A stretch of DNA of 64,000 bases from Mesorhizobium sp. B2-7-2. Its GTDB lineage: Bacteria; Pseudomonadota; Alphaproteobacteria; Rhizobiales; Rhizobiaceae. A program made the translations under genes and the position numbers. The stretch lies in the NCBI RefSeq assembly GCF_006440775.1, contig NZ_VFTZ01000010.1:62001-126000 (forward strand), given 5' to 3'. Position 1 is the stretch's first letter; each line of letters begins with the position of its first letter. A model generated the notes under the pieces. That model was not told the origin of the DNA and did not search any database. It saw nothing but the letters and a program-made list of their open reading frames with translations. Below, piece by piece: positions 44,059 through 52,237 of this stretch.

Positions 44059-44340
44059 ATGCTCGGAGATATCATCGCCTCGCTGGAGGATCCGAAAGCG
44101 GCCATGGCTATGGTCGCCGCGTTGGAAGAGCCGGCCTTGGCTGCGCTGCTGACCGCCGCCGCGGATGCGTCCGGTCGCTCGCCGGCCGATATCGTCGGCT
44201 CGGCCGTACGCAATTTCGTGGACACCGCATCCGACGATCTTTGGACGCAACTCATCGGTATCATGAACCGCGCACAGGATCCGGGCCTTGCGGCCATGCG
44301 CGCGATTCTCGAAAAGACGCTGCCGGACGTCGAGGCATGA
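44059..44340 (+). CDS. Small helical protein at the end of the nar operon
   Basis: 93-aa acidic, all-helical protein: MLGDIIASLEDPKAAMAMVA, SGRSPADIVGSAVRNFVDTA, and LWTQLIGIMNRAQDPGLAAM. It starts 10 bp after the isomerase stop in the same direction. I do not recognise it. Its place suggests an accessory role in nitrate reductase assembly or expression, which is inference only. Confidence 0.68.
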   Translation: MLGDIIASLEDPKAAMAMVAALEEPALAALLTAAADASGRSPADIVGSAVRNFVDTASDDLWTQLIGIMNRAQDPGLAAMRAILEKTLPDVEA

Positions 44341-44561
44341 CCGTGCCGGCAATACTGCCCCACAGCAGCTTCGGCGCAGGCGCAATGCCGTGCGGCGCGA
44401 CGCACAGCCATCGCATTGGCGGCCACAGAATGAGCCGGAAATGGTTCCGATGGCCGACGCCGTCGGATGCCTTCAATTCCGGCGCATTGGGGCGATCCAG
44501 GGCCGCTGCCGTCTGGCAAAATCAAACCAAAGGAGATTCCGATGCAGGGCGTTCGTCCTGA
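44337..44561 (+). CDS. Doubtful 74-aa frame in the nar operon tail
   Basis: Starts in an ATGA overlap with the preceding gene and runs past the start of the DUF2478 gene. Composition is His/Arg/Ser-rich with no motif. The overlap is the only positive evidence; it may be non-coding spacer. Confidence 0.25.
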   Translation: MTVPAILPHSSFGAGAMPCGATHSHRIGGHRMSRKWFRWPTPSDAFNSGALGRSRAAAVWQNQTKGDSDAGRSS

Positions 44562-45135
44562 CTGCCCCATCACCGCGATCGTCTATTCAGACGGCACGGA
44601 GTTCGAGGCATTCCTGCAGGAAACAACTGCCGTCATGGCCGAGCGGGAGATGCGATTGGCCGGCCTTGTTCAGCTAAGCGAAAAGAGGCCTGATCGGGTG
44701 AAATGCGACATGCATCTGCGGGATCTCGCTTCGGGTAAGCTCCACGGCATATCCGACGATCGGGGTCCCCATGCCCGAGGCTGCGTTCTGAATACCGACA
44801 GCCTGCTCCGCGCCTGCGAAGCCGCCGGGGCAGGGTTGTCCTGCAAGACCGATCTTCTGGTTCTCTGCAAATTCGGCAAGACCGAGGTCGAAGGCGGTGG
44901 CTTCAGGGGCCTGATCGCCAAGGCGCTGGAACTTTCCGTGCCGGTGCTGATCGGTGTTCCCGTCATCAATCTCATGGCGTTCCGCGAATTTGCAGCCGAT
45001 CTCGCCCGAGAAATCGAACTGTCTCATTTTTCGTCCGACCGGTTTGCGGCCGTGGACCGTCTGCTCCACGATAGCTTGATGCTTGCCCCCAACCAATCCC
45101 AGGATGGGAGAACGGCCGGTGCCGAGATGGCTTGA
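44542..45135 (+). CDS. DUF2478 family protein
   Basis: 197-aa soluble protein. DUF2478 features: ITAIVYSDGTEFEAFLQE at the start, RLAGLVQLSEKRPDRVKCDM, KTDLLVLCKFGKTEVEGGGF and SVPVLIGVPVINLMAF. The family is often placed next to molybdenum transport or Mo-enzyme genes, and here it follows nar. The fold resembles a nucleotide-binding (P-loop-like) protein without a full Walker A. Start 44542 has AAAGGAG 6 nt upstream. Confidence 0.8.
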   Translation: MQGVRPDCPITAIVYSDGTEFEAFLQETTAVMAEREMRLAGLVQLSEKRPDRVKCDMHLRDLASGKLHGISDDRGPHARGCVLNTDSLLRACEAAGAGLSCKTDLLVLCKFGKTEVEGGGFRGLIAKALELSVPVLIGVPVINLMAFREFAADLAREIELSHFSSDRFAAVDRLLHDSLMLAPNQSQDGRTAGAEMA

Positions 45136-45280
45136 CATCATTGTGCGCTCCATCGTTGCTGGCGGAGCCGTGGGTGTTTGGGCAGCCATTGTCAATTTGA
45201 CGGGAGGCCCATCGGTTTTGATTGTCTTGGCGGCGATCTTGATAGTGTTCGGCGTCTCCGGCGATTTCCGCCACAGCTAA
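45104..45280 (+). CDS. Small two-helix membrane protein
   Basis: 58-aa frame overlapping the 3' end of the DUF2478 gene in another frame. Two hydrophobic helices are clear: WLDIIVRSIVAGGAVGVWAA and PSVLIVLAAILIVFGV. An alternative start is GTG 45119. I do not recognise a family. The amphipathic break between helices and the operon position support a real gene. Confidence 0.5.
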   Translation: MGERPVPRWLDIIVRSIVAGGAVGVWAAIVNLTGGPSVLIVLAAILIVFGVSGDFRHS

Positions 45281-45283
45281 GAG

Positions 45284-45380
45284 CAATTCCAAGAAAAGTG
45301 TGAAACCGTTTTGCGTCCGGAATCGCACCAGGACAAAGAAATAGAGCGGTTCGCCGTTTCAGTTAAACGGTGAAACGCTC
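45284..45380. repeat. Rhizobial intergenic mosaic repeat
   Basis: Begins GAGCAATTCCAAGAAAAGTG and continues TGAAACCGTTTTGCGTCCGG, followed by a second module GAGCGGTTCGCCGTTTCAGT with an inverted AAACGGTGAAACGCTC end. It lies between the nar operon tail and the RND genes (convergent). Confidence 0.65.
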
Positions 45381-45382
45381 TG

Positions 45383-48300
45383 CTAACGGTTTGCTGGCTC
45401 GGGATATTCGGTCAGCGGTGCTGCGACAGCTTCGCTGTATCCAGCATCGGCGGGCGGGCCACCGCGCAGCGCCACATAGATCGCCGGAATGACAAGCACG
45501 GTCAGCAGCGTCGAGGAGGCAAGGCCGAACAGTAGGGATATGGCGAGGCCTTGGAAAATCGGATCGGTCAGGATCACCGCGGCGCCGATCATTGCCGCGA
45601 GCGCGGTGAGCAGGATCGGCTTGAAGCGGATCGCGCCGGCCTTGAGCAGCACACCGACGAGCGGTCCGTCAGTCCCCCTGGCGTGACGGATGAAATCCAC
45701 CAGCAGGATCGAGTTGCGCACGATGATGCCGGCTAGCGCTATGAAGCCGATCATCGAGGTGGCCGTGAAGGGCGCGGCGAAGGCCCAGTGGCCGAGCATG
45801 ATGCCGATCAGTGTCAGCGGGATCGGGGTCAGGATGACCAGCGGCAGCTTGAACGATCCGAACTGCGCGACGACCAGGATATAAATGCCGAGGATAGCCA
45901 CCATGAAGGCGGCGCCCATGTCGCGGAACGTCATCCAGGTCACCTCCCATTCGCCGTCCCACAACAGAGTGGGTTTGGATTCGTCGTCCGGCTGGCCGTG
46001 CAGCGCGATGGCCGGCTTTGGGACGCTGCCCCAGTCCGCCTTGGCAATCGCATCGTCCACGGCGAGCATGCCATAGACCGGCGCCTCGAACGCGCCGGCC
46101 AGTTCGCCGATCACCATCTCGGCCGGGCGTCCGTTGTGGCGGAAGATCGGGTAGGAGGCCGGCTCCCGGCTCACCCGCACGACGTCGCCAAGCTCGACAA
46201 CATCGCGCGCGCCGGGCAGCGCGTTTGCGGCCACCGGTGTTGCCAGGGCGCGCTGATCGACCACGCCGTTTGTCTTGGACAAGGCGATGCGGATCGGGAT
46301 CGGCAGTCGTCCGCCGCCTCGGTGCGAGTAGCCGACCGTGGTCCCGCCGTAGAGATAGCTCAGCGTGTCGTACACGTCCGCCTGCTCGACCTTGTAATAT
46401 TCCAGGTTGTCCTGGTCGATTGATAGCCGGAGCCGTTCCGGCGGGTTGTGGAAGCTGTCGTCGATGTCGACGATGAACGGGATGCTTGCGAAGGTCTCGC
46501 GAACCTTGGCCGCGACCGCGCGGCGGGTCTCGGCATCCGGGCCGTAGATCTCGCCCAGCAACGTGCCGAGCACCGGCGGCCCCGGCGGCGGCTCCACCAC
46601 CTTCAGCACCGTGCCCGCCGGAATCGCCATTCCCTTCAAGCGATCGCGCAAGTCGAGCGCAATGGCATGACTGGCCCGGTTGCGGTCGCCCTTGGGAAGC
46701 AGGTTGACGGCGATGTCGCCCTGTTCGGGGCTCGATCGCAGGTAGTAGTGGCGCACCAGGCCGTTGAAATTGAAAGGCGCGGAGGCGCCTGCGTAGGTCT
46801 GGAACGAAACCACTTCCGGCACTGAGGCCAGCCGGTTCACGGCTGCCTGCAGCAGCCGGTTGGTGTCCTCGACCGACGAGCCCCGGGGCAGGTCCGCCAC
46901 GATCTGGAGTTCGGTCTTGTTGTCGAAGGGCAGAAGCTTGACCGTTACGTGCTTGGTGTAGATCAGCGCCATGGACCCAATCGTGGCGATACCCACGACC
47001 AGAAGGAAGGTCCATGCCCGGAGGCGCGACTTCAAGATCGGCCGCGCCACCGCGATGTAGACCCGCCCCAGCACGCCGCCATGCGCGCTGCCGGCATGGC
47101 CATGCGCGCCGGTTTTTCCGCCGAACTTCAGCATCAGCCACGGCGTCAGCATCACCGCGACGAAGAAGGAGAAAAGCATCGCCGCCGAGGCATTGGCCGG
47201 AATCGGGCTCATATAGGGACCCATGAGGCCGGAGACGAACAGCATCGGAAGCAGCGCGGCCACCACGGTCAGCGTCGCCACGATGGTGGGATTGCCGACC
47301 TCGGCGACCGCGTCGATCGCCGCCTGGGTGCGCGAACGTCCATCGTTCATCGCCCAGTGGCGCGCGATGTTCTCGATGATCACGATCGCGTCATCGACGA
47401 GAATGCCGATGGAGAAGATCAGCGCAAACAGGCTGACGCGGTTCAGCGTGTAGCCCATGATGCGCGATGCAAACATGGTCAGCAGGATCGTCGTGGGTAT
47501 CACGACGGCCACCACCAGAGCTTCCCGCCAGCCGATGGCGACGGCGACCAAGAGAACGATGGAGACGGTCGCCAGCCCCAGATGGAAGAGCAACTCGTTG
47601 GCCTTCTCATTGGCCGTCTCGCCGTAGTTGCGCGTCACGCGCATCTCCACGTCCTTCGGGAAGACCTGGCCGCGCACCTGCTCGAGGCGCTTGACGATCG
47701 TATCGGCGATGACGACCGCATTGGTGCCTGGTCGCTTCGCGATCGCAACCGACACGGCCGGCGTCCGTTCGAGACCGGTGTCGGACTTGACGATGTTGGT
47801 GACGCGGTTTTCCGCCGGCGACGTCGCGAGCACGACGCTGGCCACGTCGCGGATATAGACCGGCCGCCCGTCGCGAGCCGTCAGCAGCAGGTTGCCGATG
47901 TCGGACAAAGCCTGCAGCGTCTGGCCGGCCACCAGCACACGCTGATTGCCCTGGTCGCGCACTGTGCCGATTTGGAAGGACCGGTTGGCGCCCGCGATCT
48001 TGCCCGTCACCTGCTGCAGCGTGATGCCATACAGCGAAAGCTTTTCCGGATCCGGCTCGACCTGGATCTCCTCCGGCTGCTCCCCGACTATGTAGGTGAG
48101 GCCGATGTCGGGAAGCTTTGCGGCCTCAACCTGCAGCTCATGCGCAAGACGCGTCAGGTCCGCCGAAGTGTAGCGTGACGCCGCTTGCGGCGCCGGCGTC
48201 AGCGTCACCACCACTATGGCGACGTCATCTATGCCGCGCCCGACGATCAGCGGCTCCGGAATCCCGACGGGGATACGATCCATGTTGGCGCGGACCTTGT

Positions 48301-48643
48301 CGTGGACACGCAAGATCGCGGCGTCAGAGCTGGTGCCGACCTTGAAGCGCGCGGTCACCAGCGCGCCGTCGTCCATGGTTTGGGAATAGACGTGCTCCAC
48401 GCCGTCTATGCCCTTGATGATCGTCTCCAGCGGCTCGGTCACGAGCTTGACGGCATCCTCGGCCTTCAGGCCGTTGGCGGACACGTGGATGTCGACCATG
48501 GGCACGGAGATCTGCGGCTCCTCCTCGCGCGGCAACGTGACCAAGGCCACAAGCCCAAGCGCCAGCGCGGCCAGCAGGAACAGAGGCGTCAGCGGCGATG
48601 CGATGAAGGAACGGGTAAGCCAGCCGGCGATGCCGAGTTTCAT
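45383..48643 (-). CDS. RND efflux pump, inner-membrane permease
   Basis: 1086-aa proton-driven RND transporter. It has the two-fold layout of 12 helices with two large periplasmic loops. Visible family features are the N-terminal helix (SPLTPLFLLAALALGLVALV), IPTTILLTMFASRIMGYTLN then RVSLFALIFSIGILVDDAIV (proton-relay Asp pair DDAIV), and FIALAGIIVRNSILLVDFIR near the C-terminus. Substrate unknown. The cluster context with sqr suggests export linked to sulfur or stress chemistry, which is inference. It overlaps its adaptor by 4 nt. Confidence 0.92.
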   Translation of the reverse strand: MKLGIAGWLTRSFIASPLTPLFLLAALALGLVALVTLPREEEPQISVPMVDIHVSANGLKAEDAVKLVTEPLETIIKGIDGVEHVYSQTMDDGALVTARFKVGTSSDAAILRVHDKVRANMDRIPVGIPEPLIVGRGIDDVAIVVVTLTPAPQAASRYTSADLTRLAHELQVEAAKLPDIGLTYIVGEQPEEIQVEPDPEKLSLYGITLQQVTGKIAGANRSFQIGTVRDQGNQRVLVAGQTLQALSDIGNLLLTARDGRPVYIRDVASVVLATSPAENRVTNIVKSDTGLERTPAVSVAIAKRPGTNAVVIADTIVKRLEQVRGQVFPKDVEMRVTRNYGETANEKANELLFHLGLATVSIVLLVAVAIGWREALVVAVVIPTTILLTMFASRIMGYTLNRVSLFALIFSIGILVDDAIVIIENIARHWAMNDGRSRTQAAIDAVAEVGNPTIVATLTVVAALLPMLFVSGLMGPYMSPIPANASAAMLFSFFVAVMLTPWLMLKFGGKTGAHGHAGSAHGGVLGRVYIAVARPILKSRLRAWTFLLVVGIATIGSMALIYTKHVTVKLLPFDNKTELQIVADLPRGSSVEDTNRLLQAAVNRLASVPEVVSFQTYAGASAPFNFNGLVRHYYLRSSPEQGDIAVNLLPKGDRNRASHAIALDLRDRLKGMAIPAGTVLKVVEPPPGPPVLGTLLGEIYGPDAETRRAVAAKVRETFASIPFIVDIDDSFHNPPERLRLSIDQDNLEYYKVEQADVYDTLSYLYGGTTVGYSHRGGGRLPIPIRIALSKTNGVVDQRALATPVAANALPGARDVVELGDVVRVSREPASYPIFRHNGRPAEMVIGELAGAFEAPVYGMLAVDDAIAKADWGSVPKPAIALHGQPDDESKPTLLWDGEWEVTWMTFRDMGAAFMVAILGIYILVVAQFGSFKLPLVILTPIPLTLIGIMLGHWAFAAPFTATSMIGFIALAGIIVRNSILLVDFIRHARGTDGPLVGVLLKAGAIRFKPILLTALAAMIGAAVILTDPIFQGLAISLLFGLASSTLLTVLVIPAIYVALRGGPPADAGYSEAVAAPLTEYPEPANR

Positions 48644-49650
48644 GGCAGGACGACCTTGTCGCCATCGGCAACACCACTCAGGATTTCGACGCGCGGCTGG
48701 CCGGCGTCCTGGAATTCCCCGCCCAGCACGACCGCGGCCTCGAGCGGGCCGTCCGCCGTCTCGACCGTGACGTAGTCTATGCCGTGGACGGTCCTGAGTG
48801 CCTCGGGCGGAACGCCCAGTATGGTCCGTTTGGCAACCGGTATGGAAACGAGCGTGCGCTCATTGACGAAATAGGTCCCGATATCGACGACTTCGACGTC
48901 GGCAATCACGCGGCCATTCTCGATCTCGGGGTAGATCTTGGCGATCCGCCCCTCGCTAGCCTTGACGAAGCCGGCATTGGTACCCGTGCCGCGTTCGCCG
49001 ATGTCGACGCGGGCGCCTTCCGTTATTTCGACGGCATGCCGCTCCGGCAAGGACAGTCGCAGATAGTACTGGCCCGACGCCACCCGTGCCGCAGGTTCGC
49101 CCGTCATGATCACCGAGCCGGTGGCGACCGGCACGGTCAGTACCCGGCCATCGGCCGGAGCCAGGATATCGCCCTCCCTGGAGCTTTGCTCGATGACCGC
49201 CTTCTCCGCAATCGCAGCCGCCAGCTGGTTCGTGACGACATCGAATTGCGTCTTCGCGGCGTCGACCCGGCTTTGGGCGGCGGCACCCTTGGCGAGCAGG
49301 TCCTGCGCGCGTTGCAGATCGGTACGGGCACTATCGAGTTGCGAATTCAGCGCCGCGATCTTGGCGTCGGCGGCTCTGAGTTGCAAGGCGAGCTTGTCGT
49401 CGACAACCGTGGCGATCACGTCGCCCTTGCTTACCTGGACGCCCTCCGAGACGCGGATGGAGGCGACGGTTCCCGAGATCCTCGCCCTGGCCGGCAGGAT
49501 GGTGCGGCTCTCCACTTGTCCATACACAGCCTTCATCTCGGTGATGGCCGCGGCCTTGACTATGAAATCGGCGGCACGTGCATCGACCGCGACAAGGCCG
49601 GCGGCGCCGATCAGAACAATGTTCGCGAGGGCCGATCGTATGGTTCTCAT
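48640..49650 (-). CDS. RND efflux periplasmic adaptor subunit
   Basis: 336-aa membrane-fusion protein with a signal peptide (about residues 1-27, ..GLVAVDARA). It has two lipoyl half-motifs (ARISGTVASIRVSEGVQVSK and APADGRVLTVPVATGSV), a coiled-coil hairpin between them (about 90-150) and a beta-barrel and proximal domain. No outer-membrane factor gene is adjacent, so the pump probably borrows a TolC-like channel. Confidence 0.92.
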   Translation of the reverse strand: MRTIRSALANIVLIGAAGLVAVDARAADFIVKAAAITEMKAVYGQVESRTILPARARISGTVASIRVSEGVQVSKGDVIATVVDDKLALQLRAADAKIAALNSQLDSARTDLQRAQDLLAKGAAAQSRVDAAKTQFDVVTNQLAAAIAEKAVIEQSSREGDILAPADGRVLTVPVATGSVIMTGEPAARVASGQYYLRLSLPERHAVEITEGARVDIGERGTGTNAGFVKASEGRIAKIYPEIENGRVIADVEVVDIGTYFVNERTLVSIPVAKRTILGVPPEALRTVHGIDYVTVETADGPLEAAVVLGGEFQDAGQPRVEILSGVADGDKVVLP

Positions 49651-49733
49651 TACGCTTCTCTCGTCGATTGAAACGGGCCGGGAGGCGACTGAGCCGTCTC
49701 CCGGCTAGCGGCCAATTGCTCGATGACGTGCCG

Positions 49734-49937
49734 TTATTTGAACGCCACGCCCGGCTTGCAGCCGAGCTTCTTGAAGACCATCGCTGCCGGGCAGAAACCC
49801 GTGACCGAGGCCTGCATCATGTTGAGCCCGGCGAATGCGGTCAGCAGGAACCAGTAGGGCGAATAATAGATGCCGAGTGCGAGCGATATCAGCACCATGA
49901 AGCCCGCGAACATGAGAACTGCCCTGTCTATCGTCAT
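49734..49937 (-). CDS. DUF2892 small membrane protein
   Basis: 67-aa protein with two hydrophobic helices (AVLMFAGFMVLISLALGIYY, then YWFLLTAFAGLNMMQASVTG), followed by FCPAAMVFKKLGC, the family's Cys-containing motif. DUF2892 modules resemble the membrane part of YgaP rhodaneses and are regular members of BigR/SqrR sulfide operons. It lies 29 bp after sqr. Confidence 0.88.
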   Translation of the reverse strand: MTIDRAVLMFAGFMVLISLALGIYYSPYWFLLTAFAGLNMMQASVTGFCPAAMVFKKLGCKPGVAFK

Positions 49938-49966
49938 GATCGTTTTTCTCCTGGATACCGCCGTGC

Positions 49967-51259
49967 CTATTCGGCCGGCTCGATGTGGATGGCCTTGAGT
50001 TTCTTGATGCCGAGAACGTCGAGCGCCAGCCCCTCATAGAAGGTCTCGCTCTTTCCTTGTCGCACCTTGTGGAGGAAGTATTTCTCAAACCCGACCTTCG
50101 CCGCGTGCACCCACTTGCCCTGTGAAGACCAGTTGACGTTGCGGGGAGGGATCTGCGGCTGCGCGACAAAGGCTATGCCTTCATCGCCGAAATCGGCGAG
50201 GCAGACCGCATTCCATGTCGCGACGGCCCTCGGTTCCTCGCCGCGCAGAAGCGCGCCGATGTTCTCGGCGGTGGCCGTGACCATGGATTCGATCATGAAG
50301 CCCGTCTTCGGCACGCCCACGGGAAGCGGCGTCTTGCCGACCGGCGGAATGGCCACACAGACGCCGATCGCGAAGACATTCGGAAAAGCCTGGTTGCGCT
50401 GATGTTTGTCGATGGTGACGAAGCCGCGCGGATTGACGAGGCCTTCAATGCCCTTGACGGCGTCGACACCCCGGAACGCCGGCAGCATCATCGACAAGGC
50501 GAAGGGCAGGTCATGCTTGGCCTTGGTCGCACCGTCGTCGTCGACTTCCTCGACATGCATGACACCGGCGTCGACCGAGGTCACCTTGGCGTTGGTGACC
50601 CACCTGATGTGGCGATCGCGCATGGCGCTCTCGAGCAGGCCCTTGGTATCGCCGACGCCGTCAAGGCCGAGATGGCCAATATAGGGCTCCGGCGTGACGA
50701 AGGTCATCGGCACGCGGTCGCGCACCTTGGCCTTGCGCAGCGCGGTGTCGAGGATGAAGGCGAATTCGTAAGCCGGACCGTAGCAGGACGCGCCCTGGAC
50801 CGCGCCCACGACCATCGGGCCGGGCTTGCGGACCAATTCGTCGAACCTCGCCCGCGTGGCGACGGCATGATCGATGTGGCAAATGGATTGGGTATGGCCG
50901 GCAGGTCCGAGACCCGGCACTTCGTCGAAGGCAAGGTCGGGGCCGGTCGCGATGATCAAATAGTCGTAGTCGACGAGGGAGCCGTCATTGAGTTCGACGC
51001 GGTTTTCCTTCGGAAGCACCTTCTTCGCGCCCTCGTGGCGCAGCGCGATGCCGCGACGCTTGAAGATATCCAACAGATCGACGGTGACGTCATCGCGCAT
51101 CCGCCAGCCGACGGCCACCCAGGGATTGGAGGGCACAAAGGAATAAGACGTGCCGAGCGTGACGACGGTCAGCCGGTCATCTCGGCGCAGCTTTTCGCGC
51201 ATTTCGTATGCCATGATCGTGCCGCCGAGACCTGCTCCGAGGACGACGATGTGGGACAT
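49967..51259 (-). CDS. sqr: Sulfide:quinone oxidoreductase
   Basis: 430-aa membrane-peripheral flavoenzyme that oxidises sulfide to polysulfide or persulfide and reduces quinone. FAD motif: VVLGAGLGGTIMAYEM. The SQR phrase FVPSNPWVAVGW is present. The three catalytic cysteines fall at C127, C159 and C353, the same positions as I recall for Rhodobacter capsulatus SQR. Start 51259 (MSHIVV) has GGAGGG upstream. A FixK box lies 60-73 bp upstream, and the divergent gene is an SqrR-type repressor. Confidence 0.93.
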   Translation of the reverse strand: MSHIVVLGAGLGGTIMAYEMREKLRRDDRLTVVTLGTSYSFVPSNPWVAVGWRMRDDVTVDLLDIFKRRGIALRHEGAKKVLPKENRVELNDGSLVDYDYLIIATGPDLAFDEVPGLGPAGHTQSICHIDHAVATRARFDELVRKPGPMVVGAVQGASCYGPAYEFAFILDTALRKAKVRDRVPMTFVTPEPYIGHLGLDGVGDTKGLLESAMRDRHIRWVTNAKVTSVDAGVMHVEEVDDDGATKAKHDLPFALSMMLPAFRGVDAVKGIEGLVNPRGFVTIDKHQRNQAFPNVFAIGVCVAIPPVGKTPLPVGVPKTGFMIESMVTATAENIGALLRGEEPRAVATWNAVCLADFGDEGIAFVAQPQIPPRNVNWSSQGKWVHAAKVGFEKYFLHKVRQGKSETFYEGLALDVLGIKKLKAIHIEPAE

Positions 51260-51318
51260 GATACCCTCCCGTTGGTTCGATCTTCGTGGCATCCTGCGCG
51301 GGAAAGTCGCGTTCCGCG

Positions 51319-51332
51319 TTGATCGGGCTCAA
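51319..51332. promoter_or_regulatory. FixK/Fnr box for sqr (perfect)
   Basis: TTGATCGGGCTCAA; predicted transcription start near 51284, 25 nt before the sqr ATG. Confidence 0.72.
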
Positions 51333-51394
51333 TTTCCAAACGGGGCGACGCAATTGTAAGGTGACGGCGTCGAAGAGCCCGAATGGCAAGCTTG

Positions 51395-51427
51395 CATGTA
51401 ACATTCAAAGATTATAAATTCAAGAAC
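51395..51427. promoter_or_regulatory. AT-rich inverted repeats, candidate SqrR operator
   Basis: In an otherwise GC-rich sequence, this stretch contains CATTCAAAGATTATAAATTC and then AAGAACATGAATG, so ATTC/GAAT arms recur. ArsR-type BigR/SqrR regulators bind AT-rich dyads. It lies directly before the preferred regulator start. Confidence 0.5.
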
Positions 51428-51724
51428 ATGAATGTAAGAGATTTGATCCCGGCCTCAGGCAGGGCGGCCGAGCTGCTTCGGAGCCTGTCCCATCCACAGC
51501 GTTTGCTCGTGCTATGCGCACTCGGCAACGAGGAGCGCTCGGTGGCCGAATTGCGAGAACTTCTCGACATCGACCAGGTGCCGATGTCGCAACAGCTTAT
51601 GCGGCTCAGGGCCGATGGGCTGGTCGAAGCCCGTCGCGAAGGGACGACCGTCTATTACCGCATCACCAGGCCGGAAGTGCTGACTGTTATCGAGGCGCTG
51701 CATTCGGCTTTCTGCCCAAGCTGA
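51428..51724 (+). CDS. sqrR: SqrR/BigR-type persulfide-sensing ArsR repressor
   Basis: 98-aa winged-helix regulator. Core: LLRSLSHPQRLLVLCAL, SVAELRELLDIDQVPMSQQL and GTTVYYRITRPEV. Two cysteines, C30 and C96, are 66 residues apart, the same distance as the sensing pair in SqrR (C41/C107) and BigR (C42/C108), which form a tetrasulfide bridge. It is divergent from sqr. Start 51428 (MNVRDLIPASG) aligns with the family; an in-frame ATG at 51383 would place the AT-rich operator inside the gene. Confidence 0.88.
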   Translation: MNVRDLIPASGRAAELLRSLSHPQRLLVLCALGNEERSVAELRELLDIDQVPMSQQLMRLRADGLVEARREGTTVYYRITRPEVLTVIEALHSAFCPS

Positions 51725-51795
51725 TGCATGCCACCCAAAAGTGCGCAGCGGTTTTGGGAAGACGATGTGGATCAAAAGCGCATCCCTTGACGGGT
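51725..51795. repeat. Rhizobial intergenic mosaic repeat
   Basis: Contains ATGCCACCCAAAAGTGCGCA then GCGGTTTTGGGAAGACGATG; the AAAGTG..GCGGTTTT core is shared with the other three copies. Confidence 0.6.
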
Positions 51796-51907
51796 CGGCT
51801 TTCGCTGAACAACGCAAAATCAAAGACTTAGCTAATCTCTGCGTTGCGGCCAGTTTGGCCTTGACGACCAATTTTTACTAGTGAAATCAATGGCTTAGTG
51901 AAAAGGC

Positions 51908-51984
51908 TGGTAGCGGGAGAGGGACTTGAACCCCCGACCCCAGGATTATGATTCCCGTGCTCTAACCAACTGAGCTACCCCGCC
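51908..51984 (-). tRNA. tRNA-Met (CAT), elongator type
   Basis: 77 nt on the minus strand, from GGCGGGGTAGCTCAGTTGGT to ..CCCGCTACCA. The cloverleaf pairs well: acceptor GGCGGGG/CCCCGCT-like, D-arm AGCTCAGTTGGTTAGAGC, anticodon loop ATCATAA with anticodon CAT, and T-arm GGGGGTTCAAGTCCC. The start is not the initiator type. CCA is encoded. Its 3' end faces the low-oxygen gene block. Confidence 0.93.
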
Positions 51985-52237
51985 AGGGTGGCAAATGGCC
52001 CGAAAAACCGTCCTGGACGGATGGGTTGTTTCAAGGTGTTCGCCGAGGTCGCGCGGATATAAGGTTGGGAGGGTCGGCCTGTCAAGCTTCGAAGCGGCCG
52101 ACATGCAGGCATAATCCGGCAGTCATGATCTCATCCCAGAAAAGCTTTGCCGGACAGACACTCAGGGCCTGCCCCGGGGTTGAGTTCGTCGGGGCACGTC
52201 GTTATGTCTCGGCCATGAAATTCTAGAGTTTGAGCGA

